Shown here: piece after piece, positions 56,261-64,000 of the stretch
Layout: each line of letters opens with the position of its first letter
Numbering within the stretch: position 1 is the stretch's first letter
Source: Oceaniferula flava
Lineage (GTDB): Bacteria; Verrucomicrobiota; Verrucomicrobiia; Verrucomicrobiales; Akkermansiaceae
Assembly (NCBI RefSeq): GCF_016811075.1
Contig: NZ_JAFBGL010000006.1
Span: 124,001 to 188,000, forward strand
DNA: 64,000 nucleotides
Direction: 5' to 3'
Notes under the pieces: model-generated
Databases searched by the model: none
Told to the model about the DNA's origin: nothing
Seen by the model: only the letters and a program-made list of their open reading frames with translations
Translations under genes and position numbers: made by a program

Positions 56261-56857
56261 ATGTTCAAATCAATCAAACATGCCATGATGGGGCTGGGCC
56301 TTGCTGTAGGCCTTTCAGCCGTCGCCACCGCCGGAGAAGCACCTGATTTCGCCCTCACGGATGTTCAGGGCAAGGAAGTGAAGCTTGCGGACTACAAAGA
56401 CAAGGTCGTGGTCCTCGAGTGGATCAACTTCAATTGCCCGTTTGTGAAGAAGCACTACAGTAAGAACAGCATGCCCGCGCTGCAGGAAAAATACACGGCC
56501 AAGGATGTGGTCTGGCTGTGCATCAACTCCGGCCCGGAAAAACCCAAGGCCGGTAGCTTCGGTCCTGAGGAAATGGCAAAAATGGCTGAGAAGAACGGCA
56601 GCAAAGCCGCACACATCCTTCTCGATCGCGACGGCAGCGTTGGCAAAGCCTACGGCGCCAAAACCACACCGCACATGGTGGTGATCAACAAAGGCGACAT
56701 CGTTTACGAAGGTGCCATCGATAGCATCGCCAGCGCCGACACCGCGGATCTGGAAAAAGCCGACAACTATGTGGTCGCCGCCCTCGATGCCGTTCTGGCT
56801 GGTGAGAAAGTCAGCAAAACCAAGACCAAAGGTTACGGCTGCAGCGTTAAATACTAG
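56261..56857 (+). CDS. Redoxin/AhpC-TSA-like secreted protein
   Basis: This 198-residue protein has a signal peptide (about 1-23). FALTDVQGKEVKLADYKDKVVVLEWINFNCPFVKKHY gives the thioredoxin/peroxiredoxin-type fold with a CPF motif, so only one Cys sits at the active site. A cis-Pro TTPHMVV follows near 142. The tail GYGCSVKY carries another Cys. It resembles TlpA/ResA-like redoxins in the periplasm; the single Cys suggests a peroxiredoxin-like or other redox role. An upstream ATG at 56225 is less likely. Confidence 0.84.
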   Translation: MFKSIKHAMMGLGLAVGLSAVATAGEAPDFALTDVQGKEVKLADYKDKVVVLEWINFNCPFVKKHYSKNSMPALQEKYTAKDVVWLCINSGPEKPKAGSFGPEEMAKMAEKNGSKAAHILLDRDGSVGKAYGAKTTPHMVVINKGDIVYEGAIDSIASADTADLEKADNYVVAALDAVLAGEKVSKTKTKGYGCSVKY

Positions 56858-56901
56858 ACGCTAAGAAGCAGTTTTTCTGCTCAAGTCATTTACTTGTTTT
56901 G

Positions 56902-56937
56902 CATGGCTCCGGTTCGCCCCCGGAGCCATGTTTTTTT
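56902..56937 (+). terminator. Terminator of the redoxin gene
   Basis: CATGGCTCCGG (56902-56912) and CCGGAGCCATG (56920-56930) form a perfect 11-bp stem followed by seven T residues. Confidence 0.9.
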
Positions 56938-57005
56938 GTGCCCGGAGTGTGATGATGGCGGGGAATAGGATTGCGGTCGGATGGGAGGCATGTGAATGTT
57001 AGAAC

Positions 57006-58433
57006 ATGCAATTGGCACAGAATAATTGGCGGACATGGCTCGGCGGAGCTCTGGTGGGATGTTTTATGATGACCGGACTCAGCGCCGCTGATGGACCGTA
57101 TCTCGCCGGGGGTGTGAAGATTGGCGAAGTGGACCAGACCTCAGCGATCGTTTGGACACGGCTGACCGAGGACCAAGAGGCAGATTTCTCCAAACTCCCG
57201 ATACTTACCGAGGGTCTGGGTCTCAGGCAGAAAAGCAAAGTCCGCATGCCCACCGATGTGCTTCCGGGGGCTGCCGGTGAGGTGCGGGTGCGTTATTGGA
57301 TCCAGGGAGCGAAGGATAAAGCGACCGAGACCGAGTGGTCGGCCGTCAGTGCCGATCGCGATTTCACCCATCAGTTTCAGCTCAAGGGACTGCAGCCGAA
57401 CAGCAGCTACGAATGTCTCGTGCAGGCGCGGCCGAGCGGTAGCGAGTCGCCAAGCGCGGAAATGTCCGGGTCCTTTCAAACCGCCCCCGGCAAGGATCAG
57501 ACGGTGCCGGTGCAATTCATCGTCACCACCTGTCAGGCGGTGCGCAGCATTGATTCAGGGAAGGATGGCCACGTGGCCTACCGGCGGATGCTCGAGTTCC
57601 AGCCGGACTTCTTTGTGCACACGGGGGACATCCTTTACTACGACAAGGTGCCGTTGAGCCAGACTCCCGCCGAGGCGCGGGCCAAGTGGGGCTTGATCTT
57701 TGCCTACGGTCACAATCAGAAATTCCACCGTCACGTGAGTTCGTATTTCATGAAAGACGATCACGACACGCTCAAGAACGACAGCTGGCCGGGCCAGACA
57801 TACGGCGAACTCACCTTCGACCAGGGACTCGAGATTTTCCGTGAGCAGGTGCCGATGGGTGAGAAGACATACCGCACCGTCCGCTGGGGGCGTGATGTGC
57901 AAATTTGGATGACCGAGCACCGCGACTTCCGCTCTGCAAACAACGCCAAAGACGGTCCGAAAAAAACCATCCTCGGCAAGGAGCAGAAAGCCTGGCTGAT
58001 GAAAACGATGCAGGAGTCAGATGCCACCCACAAGTTCCTCATCGTGCCGGGGCCAATTGTTGGGCCCGATAAAAAGGGCAAGTCCGATAACCACGCGAAC
58101 CGCGCGTTCGCGCACGAGGGGCAGGAGCTGCGTGACTTCCTGGCGAAACAGAAAAACACCTACGTCATCTGCGGCGATCGCCACTGGCAGTATTGTTCCG
58201 AGGACCCCGAGACCGGTGTGCTGGAAATGGGCTGCGGACCGATCAACGACCAGCACATGTTCGGTGGCGCTCCCGCCAAGGACAAAACCTACCACCGCTA
58301 CTTCGGCAAAAAAGGAGGCTTCCTCTGGATCACCGTGGAAAACGGCAAGGCCAAGGCCGAGTGGATGTCCGCAGCGGCTGTGGATGCCAAAGGTAAGGCG
58401 CTGGTGCACCACACCGAGCAGCTGGGCGAGTAG
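57006..58433 (+). CDS. PhoD-like secreted phosphatase
   Basis: This 475-residue protein has a signal peptide (about 1-28), an N-terminal Ig-like domain (about 30-160, GVKIGEVDQTSAIVWTRL) and a metallophosphoesterase core with FIVTTCQAV, FFVHTGDILYYD, KDDHDTLKND and VICGDRHWQY. This is the alkaline phosphatase D layout and should release phosphate from esters or teichoic acid-like polymers. A second PhoD-like gene lies at 63213-64000. Confidence 0.88.
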   Translation: MQLAQNNWRTWLGGALVGCFMMTGLSAADGPYLAGGVKIGEVDQTSAIVWTRLTEDQEADFSKLPILTEGLGLRQKSKVRMPTDVLPGAAGEVRVRYWIQGAKDKATETEWSAVSADRDFTHQFQLKGLQPNSSYECLVQARPSGSESPSAEMSGSFQTAPGKDQTVPVQFIVTTCQAVRSIDSGKDGHVAYRRMLEFQPDFFVHTGDILYYDKVPLSQTPAEARAKWGLIFAYGHNQKFHRHVSSYFMKDDHDTLKNDSWPGQTYGELTFDQGLEIFREQVPMGEKTYRTVRWGRDVQIWMTEHRDFRSANNAKDGPKKTILGKEQKAWLMKTMQESDATHKFLIVPGPIVGPDKKGKSDNHANRAFAHEGQELRDFLAKQKNTYVICGDRHWQYCSEDPETGVLEMGCGPINDQHMFGGAPAKDKTYHRYFGKKGGFLWITVENGKAKAEWMSAAAVDAKGKALVHHTEQLGE

Positions 58434-58531
58434 CACGGCGAGCCGTTGTTGGATGGGGCAGTCAGCTGTGACACGCTCAGGAGAACTCTTGAGTTGTTAC
58501 CCGGCCGGATCGTATTTATGAATGGATTAAC

Positions 58532-59551
58532 ATGAAACATTACTTTGCTGGGTTAGACATCGGAGGGACGACGATCAAATGCATGCTGGTGGATGCCCAA
58601 GGGGAACTGGCGGGTGATCTGATCGAAGTCAGAAGTTATGTGAAAGAAGGCTACCTGCGCACCTTCGACCAGCTGCGCGAGGCGATGTCCGCCCTCGCCA
58701 AGCAGGCGGAGATTACCTTCGATGAGATTGCTGCGGTCGGCCTGGATGTGCCGGCCCCCTGCTCGGATGGGGTCGTCTGGGGGAAAGCCAACCTCGGCGA
58801 CGACTGGGTAGGCACCAAGATCCGCGATGAATTTTCCAAACTGATCGGCAAGCCGGTGTTCATGACCAACGACTGCAATGCCGCTGCCTTTGGCGAGTGG
58901 ATGTATCGTCCCGAACACCACGGCGGCCTGCTCTACGTGGCGCCCGGCACCGGTCTCGGCGGTGGCCTGGTGATGCCTGGAGGATTGCTTTACGAGGGAA
59001 ATACCGGCCTCGCTCTGGAAGTGGGAGATCTCTCGGTGCCTCGATTTGAAAAGGGAGAACTCCCGGTGGACGGTCGAGGTCGCCGCGGCTGCATGGAAGG
59101 TTGGGTCTCTCTGGTCGCTCTACGCCGCCAGCTGGCCAATGCCTTGGAGCAAGCTCAATACAGTGACCATCCGCTGGCCAAGTCGGACGCACCGATCGAG
59201 GAAAAAGCCTTTCAAGTGCGCGACTACGCCGAAGAGGGCGATCCCTTGGCCAAAGAAATTTTCGCCCTGCAGGCCAATGTGTTAGGTCAGGGGCTGGGAG
59301 ACCTTGCCAGCATTCTGGACCCCGGCCTGATCACCATCGGTGGCGGCCTGGCGGAAACCGGTTTCCGCGATTGGTTCCTGGAGGAGGTGCGGAAGGGATT
59401 TGCCGAGCGCGCCATGCTGCCCTATCAGCGCAGCCCCTTGGCGCCACATGATCCCACCACGGTGATCGAGTGGGCGATTGGTGGCGATGCCGCGGCCGCT
59501 TACGGCAGTGCTCGCAAAGCCGTGGAGCTGGTGCCGTATCAGAGTGAGTGA
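58532..59551 (+). CDS. ROK-family sugar kinase
   Basis: This 339-residue cytosolic kinase has the ATP-phosphate motif LDIGGTTIK at 8-16 and the region GTGLGGGLVMPGGLLYEGNTGLALEVGDL near 140-168 with Glu as base. The usual zinc motif CxCGxxGC is not intact (GRRGCMEG only). It probably phosphorylates glucose or another hexose. It fits sugar uptake after glycan breakdown. No regulatory helix-turn-helix is present, so it is a kinase and not a repressor. Confidence 0.88.
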   Translation: MKHYFAGLDIGGTTIKCMLVDAQGELAGDLIEVRSYVKEGYLRTFDQLREAMSALAKQAEITFDEIAAVGLDVPAPCSDGVVWGKANLGDDWVGTKIRDEFSKLIGKPVFMTNDCNAAAFGEWMYRPEHHGGLLYVAPGTGLGGGLVMPGGLLYEGNTGLALEVGDLSVPRFEKGELPVDGRGRRGCMEGWVSLVALRRQLANALEQAQYSDHPLAKSDAPIEEKAFQVRDYAEEGDPLAKEIFALQANVLGQGLGDLASILDPGLITIGGGLAETGFRDWFLEEVRKGFAERAMLPYQRSPLAPHDPTTVIEWAIGGDAAAAYGSARKAVELVPYQSE

Positions 59552-59561
59552 GGTATCTCCG

Positions 59562-61166
59562 TTAGAGGAATTTTTTAAATCCCTCGGGCACCCAGACAGG
59601 CAGTGCTTTTACCTGCGCGACTGCTTCCGGGCTGAAGTGAATTCCCCAGATTTCCTGCATGAAGGGAGTGAGGTTCTTCCCTGTGGCCTTGGACATTTTG
59701 ACGAGGAAGAGATCGCGCTTGGCTTGGTTTTCCTTGGGTAAGCTGCCGGGGCGCTGGTCCTGGTCGGCGCTGTAGCTGGTGAGGACTTTTTGGATGGCTG
59801 ACCAGCCGAATTGATCACGCAGCTGGAGATACATGGCCAGCTTCTCTGCGGCGCCCATTTCCGGGTAGGACTTCTTGCTGGAAAGCGCTTGCTGCGCCCG
59901 GGCGGTGACTTTTTCCGGCGAGGCCGTCCAGCTCCAACCGCCGCGATCCATCATCTTCATCCGGTCCATCGCGTGGGCGGAGAAAAGGTTCACGGTGACT
60001 TCAATGGAGCTATCGAATGTGTAAGGGTTATTCCACGACCACGCTTTGTCGGGCCGGCGTTGGGATTCGTGCCCCATCTCGTGGAACCATCCCCAATTTC
60101 CTTGGGTCTTGAGTTTTTTTAGATCGACCACACCACGGCATTGTTTCTGCGGTCCCTGGGCAGGGTAGCCGGCGTGGAAAAGTCCGACGGAGATTTGCAC
60201 ATCCACATTGACGCGCTCGGGACCGAAGCGGGTGTGTGCCATGCCACCGAGTTCATCGTGCAGGGCGACCACGTGGTCCCAGTATTCTAACAAGGCTGTG
60301 GGGTCTTCGATATCGCGAATCCACTCGGATGGAAATGACAGCGCGATGCGATCGCTGACCAGCTCGGCGTAGGGAGCGGGGGCGTGGCGCAGGGAGCTTT
60401 TCCAGTCGGAGACCTTGCTTTTTCCTAACACAAAATACGGTGCCACCAGAGCGTTGGAAACCTTGACGTGAAAGGCATCGCCCTTGCGTTGTTGATTGCC
60501 GAGATCGATGTAAATGGCGCCGCCGAATGCCGCAGCGACCTGCAGCGTTTTTTGATTCACCGGAAAGCTGCGCGCTGGTGAGCTGGGGAGGCGCAGCAGG
60601 GCTTTCTTGAGCGGTATCCGATCGCGGTGGCCGGAGATTTGCACTTTCAGCCCCTGATTCACCCAAGCCTGTGGGAACTCGAGCTGCACTACTTCACCGG
60701 GTGCGGCGTAGAGGCCGGTAGCCTGCCAGCGAACCACTGATGGAGAGACCGGAACACTGCGCGTAACGCGGGGGGCGTCATTGGGGATCGGGCCGTAAAG
60801 ATCGGCCGCGCGGGGGTGGGCGGGCGTTTTGTCGGCAGGGAGGGTGCTGAGATAGTCGCCAGCGATTTTGAGGATGTTTTTAGCTCCGGTTGATTTGACG
60901 GATTTCAGCTGCCCCTTGGCATTTTTCCCAATGAGCTGCTGCGATTGCTGATAGCAGGCTTCACTGATGGCCGTCCGCTGATCTTGGCTGAGCTTTCGCC
61001 ATTCGCGGCGCGAGAACTCGGTGAGCAGCGTTTCTTGGCGGTCCTTGTCGAGCTGGGAAAATTGTTGGATGTCCACGATGATGGCATCGACATCAGGCTT
61101 GGCGACCAAGGGGAGGATGCCCAAGGCCGAAATGCAGGCGATTTTTCCGAGTGATAGAGACAGCAT
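59562..61166 (-). CDS. M60-like metallopeptidase
   Basis: This 534-residue secreted protein has a signal peptide (about 1-22), a helical N-terminal part, and a beta-rich part before the catalytic domain. The zinc motif is H362-E363-M-G-H366, and Glu389 in SSIEVTVN serves as the third ligand or catalytic residue, which fits the HExGH-(8-24)-E pattern of peptidase M60 (enhancin-like, some mucin-degrading). The substrate is inferred from family knowledge: glycoproteins such as mucin. It converges with the ROK gene, 10 bp apart. Confidence 0.87.
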   Translation of the reverse strand: MLSLSLGKIACISALGILPLVAKPDVDAIIVDIQQFSQLDKDRQETLLTEFSRREWRKLSQDQRTAISEACYQQSQQLIGKNAKGQLKSVKSTGAKNILKIAGDYLSTLPADKTPAHPRAADLYGPIPNDAPRVTRSVPVSPSVVRWQATGLYAAPGEVVQLEFPQAWVNQGLKVQISGHRDRIPLKKALLRLPSSPARSFPVNQKTLQVAAAFGGAIYIDLGNQQRKGDAFHVKVSNALVAPYFVLGKSKVSDWKSSLRHAPAPYAELVSDRIALSFPSEWIRDIEDPTALLEYWDHVVALHDELGGMAHTRFGPERVNVDVQISVGLFHAGYPAQGPQKQCRGVVDLKKLKTQGNWGWFHEMGHESQRRPDKAWSWNNPYTFDSSIEVTVNLFSAHAMDRMKMMDRGGWSWTASPEKVTARAQQALSSKKSYPEMGAAEKLAMYLQLRDQFGWSAIQKVLTSYSADQDQRPGSLPKENQAKRDLFLVKMSKATGKNLTPFMQEIWGIHFSPEAVAQVKALPVWVPEGFKKFL

Positions 61167-61336
61167 ATCTCCGATACCTATGAGCTATCGCAGGTATTTC
61201 AATCTAACTAAAAAAGACACCCTTGCGCGAATAGAACACAGAGGGGATGCTATATGTCTTTATTGTTGGGCAGAGGCTTCTATGCTGCGGCTTGGCAAAT
61301 CGAGCCGCATCCATTTTCTCCCACTCACAACGCTTC

Positions 61337-62533
61337 ATGAACCAACCTGCATCCAAATGGCACCACGTCATCCTCATTGCGGGCATCTTGTTGATTGGTA
61401 TGAACCTTCGGCCGTCGATCACGGCGGTCTCGGCGCTCGCGGAACGCATGTATCAGGACGGACTGAGCCGGGAAACCATCGGCAGTCTGACGGCGATTCC
61501 GCTGGTGCTCTTTGGCGTCGTCGGTCTCTGGGCCGGGTGGATGGGCAAGCTGATGGGCTTCGCACGCGCACTGGGCTTAGGCTTATTGCTGATTGCTCTG
61601 GGCTGCTGGCTGCGATCGGCACCGGGGCCGATGGAGCTGGTCTGGCGGATGGCGGGGACGATTTTACTAGGCGGCGGCATCGCCCTGGGCAATGTGCTGC
61701 TGCCCGGCCTGGTGAAGAGCCGCTACCCGAAGCACGTCGGCGTGCTCACCAGCCTCTATGCCACGGCGATGAACCTTGGCGCGGCCAGTGGTATCGCATT
61801 TTCCGTGCCCTTGGCGAATGTCTTGCCGGGCGACTGGCGCGCGGCGATGGCGGCTTGGGGTGTCTTTGCCGCCATGGTGCTGCTGCTGTGGTCGCCGCAA
61901 ATGCTGGCCCCACCGGCGGCGAGAAAACGTGAGCATCCTCTGGCGGGGGTGTATCGTCTGGCGCGGCAGAAACGTGCCTGGCAGGTGGCAATTTACATGG
62001 GGCTGCAATCGTGGGTGTTCTTCTCCGCCGTGGCCTGGCTGCCGACCCTGCTGCAATCGCGCGGGATGGAGGAAATCACCGCGGCGAACTGGGTGGTGAC
62101 GATGCAGCTGCTAGGCTGTGCCGCCAGCCTGGTGGTGCCCACCTTGGCGGGTCGGTCCGCCTCCCAAACGGTTTGGACTTCCGTCTGCGCGATCACCGCG
62201 ATCCTCGGCTTGATCGGTGTCGTGTTTCTCCCGGGGATAGGCCAGATTTTGTCGTTACTGCTGCTGGGGCTGGGTTTGAATGCCGGTTTTGGCATGGTGC
62301 TTCTGGTCATCGCCCTGCGCAGTGAAAGCCCGGAAGTGGCGGCGAGTTTGTCGTCGATGGCTCAGGCGACAGGTTACCTGCTGTCATCGCCTGGGCCGTG
62401 GTTGGTGGGTTTGCTGAGCACCACCTCCGGCGGCTGGACGCTGGCATTTGGCGTGGTGATTTTGATGGCCTGCATCGGAGGCGTCGCCGGGTATTTGTCG
62501 GGTCGTCCCGGTGAGCTGTCGTTTAACGAATAA
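61337..62533 (+). CDS. CynX/NimT-family MFS transporter
   Basis: This 398-residue carrier has 12 hydrophobic segments and the CynX-type signature GMNLRPSITAVSALAE near 20-35. Members move cyanate, nitroimidazoles or other small solutes. The substrate is not predictable. The start at 61337 begins just before the first helix; an upstream ATG at 61247 adds 30 residues that do not fit. Confidence 0.85.
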   Translation: MNQPASKWHHVILIAGILLIGMNLRPSITAVSALAERMYQDGLSRETIGSLTAIPLVLFGVVGLWAGWMGKLMGFARALGLGLLLIALGCWLRSAPGPMELVWRMAGTILLGGGIALGNVLLPGLVKSRYPKHVGVLTSLYATAMNLGAASGIAFSVPLANVLPGDWRAAMAAWGVFAAMVLLLWSPQMLAPPAARKREHPLAGVYRLARQKRAWQVAIYMGLQSWVFFSAVAWLPTLLQSRGMEEITAANWVVTMQLLGCAASLVVPTLAGRSASQTVWTSVCAITAILGLIGVVFLPGIGQILSLLLLGLGLNAGFGMVLLVIALRSESPEVAASLSSMAQATGYLLSSPGPWLVGLLSTTSGGWTLAFGVVILMACIGGVAGYLSGRPGELSFNE

Positions 62534-62599
62534 ATTTTGCTGCGAGCGGGCTAGATCCCCGCTAACCTTGCCACTCACACAGCCTCAATCCATTTTTCC

Positions 62600-63190
62600 A
62601 TGCCAGCCGCCAGCCATTCCATTTACGAAGTTTTCGATCACCAAAAACTGGACCTATTCCTCCACTTGTTAGGAGGTCTCGATGCGTCCGAGTCCGTGCT
62701 GGTGCTGGTCCATACCCGCGATGTCCTGCACGAGCTGACCTCCGAGTTAGCGCGCGCCGAGGTTTCGGTGGAGTCGGTGCATGGCAATAAGAAGGCGGAG
62801 CTGCGCGATCGGGCGCTGAAGGCCTTTGCCGATGGCTCACTGCGCGTGCTGATCACCACGGATGCCGTCGGGCGGAACCTGGATCTGACGGGCGTGCAGC
62901 ACGTGATTCGCTACGATTTTCCTGAAAATTCCGAGAGCTACGGCTACTACGCCGAGCTCGCCGCCGGCCAGGTGATCAGCCTGATGCTACCGAAACAGGC
63001 GACCCAGCTGGCGAAATTGGAAAGTGCCCACGGCGCGGCAATTCCGCTGCTCATGGCCGAGGGATTCCCCTACGCCAGCCAGCCGGACCACAGCAAGTCG
63101 CCACGGAAAAAGGGAGGCAAGGCGAAGGGCATCCGATCGAAGCCGCTGCAGAATAAAAAACCCAAGCTCAAGAACAAGCGGGGCCGCTAG
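62600..63190 (+). CDS. Isolated helicase C-terminal (RecA2-like) domain protein
   Basis: This 196-residue protein has only the second RecA-like half of a DEAD-box helicase: LVLVHTRDVLHEL near 33-45, VESVHGNKKAELRDRALKAF near 56-75, VLITTDAVGRNLDLTGVQHVIRYDFPE near 82-108. Motif VI (HRIGRxGR in helicases) is replaced by YGYYAELAAGQV, so arginine fingers are missing and ATP hydrolysis is unlikely. The last 45 residues are Lys/Arg-rich and should bind RNA. No first domain lies upstream, where the MFS gene is. It may be a decay product or a dedicated RNA-binding accessory. Confidence 0.78.
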   Translation: MPAASHSIYEVFDHQKLDLFLHLLGGLDASESVLVLVHTRDVLHELTSELARAEVSVESVHGNKKAELRDRALKAFADGSLRVLITTDAVGRNLDLTGVQHVIRYDFPENSESYGYYAELAAGQVISLMLPKQATQLAKLESAHGAAIPLLMAEGFPYASQPDHSKSPRKKGGKAKGIRSKPLQNKKPKLKNKRGR

Positions 63191-63212
63191 TGGCGCGGTC
63201 GTTTAAGCCGGT

Positions 63213-64000
63213 TTAGATCTCCACTTTTTCAAGGATCTTACCCTCTGGATCGATCAGGCGGAAGGTGACCTTGTGCTGTCCATTTTCGACCCTAAACTCC
63301 AGTTCACCGAGGGCCCAGAAGCCAACGCCGCGGTAGGCAAAGAGCTGCGTCGAGCGATCTTTGGCTACGCCGCCGCCGGGAACGCCACCTAGAGCGCCAA
63401 CGCCGAACTCGATGAGGTCCTTGCCATTGGGACGTTTGATTCGGAAGGCATGGGCACCGTGGCGATCGCCGGAGAAGAGCAGCACTTTTTTGTCCTCCAA
63501 GCCGTCGATCAGCTGGTAGATTTCCTCCCGACCTTCACGATCCCAGGTGCCCCAGCTGTCTTTGCCCTGAGAGATGTAATCGCTCCACATAGTGCCACTG
63601 CTGATGAGAATGACGGGGGATTGGGACTCCTTGAGAGTTTTTTTGAGCCAGTCGGTTTGGTCTTTTCCGAGGAAGGAATACAGCTGCCCTTGTTTCTCGT
63701 GACTGCGGCACGAGCGGGTATCGAGCATGATCAGTTGGGTATCGCCGATGACGGTTTGAAAATAGATGCCCTCGCGTGGGATGTCGCTTTCAGGGTTGTT
63801 CCACATGCGTTTCCAGTTCTTCCGCATGGCCTTCACGGGGATGGGGGTGGAGCTTTTCGCGTGATAGTCGCCCGAGGTGTCGTTGCCGAAGTAATCGTGA
63901 TCGTCCCAGGAGGTATAGGTCGGCACGTTGGCGGCGAGTCGCTGCCAGACCGGGGAGACATCGCGCAGTAGGTAGTCGATGTTGCGCGTGGGGATCGTCT
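63213..64000 (-). CDS. PhoD-like phosphatase, 5' end outside window
   Basis: The frame is open from the right edge and ends at 63213, covering the last 262 codons. It has SWDDHDYFGND, MLDTRSCRS, ILISSGTMWSD and LLFSGDRHGAHAF, the PhoD metallophosphatase motifs. It resembles the gene at 57006 in family only. The N-terminus, including any signal peptide, is missing, so location is unknown. No terminator is obvious between it and the helicase-C gene. Confidence 0.85.
   Translation of the reverse strand, partial: TIPTRNIDYLLRDVSPVWQRLAANVPTYTSWDDHDYFGNDTSGDYHAKSSTPIPVKAMRKNWKRMWNNPESDIPREGIYFQTVIGDTQLIMLDTRSCRSHEKQGQLYSFLGKDQTDWLKKTLKESQSPVILISSGTMWSDYISQGKDSWGTWDREGREEIYQLIDGLEDKKVLLFSGDRHGAHAFRIKRPNGKDLIEFGVGALGGVPGGGVAKDRSTQLFAYRGVGFWALGELEFRVENGQHKVTFRLIDPEGKILEKVEI

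Noticed and set aside
61021-61932. A 303-codon plus-strand frame overlapping the M60 gene start and the CynX-like gene
   Set aside because: It runs across two well-supported genes in another frame and resembles no family.

Overview
The window looks like a chromosomal stretch from a member of the Verrucomicrobia, probably the order Verrucomicrobiales and perhaps a marine polysaccharide degrader. This rests on several things seen together: two short secreted proteins ending in a PEP-CTERM tail (Pro-Glu-Pro, a hydrophobic helix, then Arg-Arg-Arg-Lys), two sulfatases, a secreted DUF1080 protein, a Tat-type Gfo/Idh/MocA oxidoreductase, PhoD-like phosphatases, an M60 peptidase, modular glycan-binding hydrolases, G+C-rich genes with few clear Shine-Dalgarno sites, and strong hairpin-plus-T-run terminators. 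The species cannot be named from sequence alone.

Layout. 1-16.8 kb is largely secreted and carbohydrate-related: a modular sulfatase cut by the left edge, a PEP-CTERM protein, a cupin, a GH88/105-DUF4861 enzyme, a thioredoxin-SHD1 protein, a CAP-domain lipoprotein coupled to a TMEM43-like membrane protein, a 1575-residue GH128-like protein, a DUF5685 protein with a very cysteine-rich tail, and a DUF1080 lipoprotein. At 16.9-18.1 kb lies a thioredoxin-like gene with one in-frame TGA directly after a cysteine codon; I read it as a likely selenoprotein. 18.1-23.3 kb holds an oxidoreductase, a repeat-filled intergenic stretch, an adenylate-kinase-like gene, DUF4202, a pseudouridine synthase and tRNA-Gly(TCC). 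23.3-26.8 kb has 2.6 copies of a 250-bp repeat followed by an arsR-GAPDH-arsJ arsenate detoxification cluster. 26.9-35.1 kb carries msrB, a Sel1-like/PDZ pair, mlaE, a ferritin-like protein, MscS, MgtC, HU and a YiiX-like hydrolase. 35.3-42.3 kb is the complete F1Fo ATP synthase operon atpBEFHAGDC, with a perfect CRP/FNR-like palindrome upstream and a strong terminator at its end. 42.5-64 kb mixes a PEP-CTERM protein, a DJ-1/PfpI and lipocalin pair, esterases, a KefB/C-type antiporter, a second sulfatase, redox proteins, two PhoD-like phosphatases (one cut by the right edge), a ROK kinase, an M60 peptidase, a CynX-type transporter and an isolated degenerate helicase C-terminal domain.

How the genes fit together. 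The envelope and secreted genes suggest breakdown of sulfated or pectin-like glycans: two sulfatases, an unsaturated-uronyl hydrolase, a GH128-like glycosidase, a carbohydrate esterase, a DUF1080 protein and sugar-handling cytosolic enzymes (ROK kinase, Gfo/Idh). They are scattered single genes and not one tidy locus. The ars cluster makes and exports an arseno-sugar-phosphate. Strongest candidates for something undescribed: the UGA-containing thioredoxin-like gene, the cysteine-rich DUF5685 tail, the helicase-C-only protein, the atp palindrome, and an over-represented TGTTAG word that appears to capture most of the rare TTA leucine codons. No phage, insertion sequence with transposase, CRISPR array or rRNA was seen.
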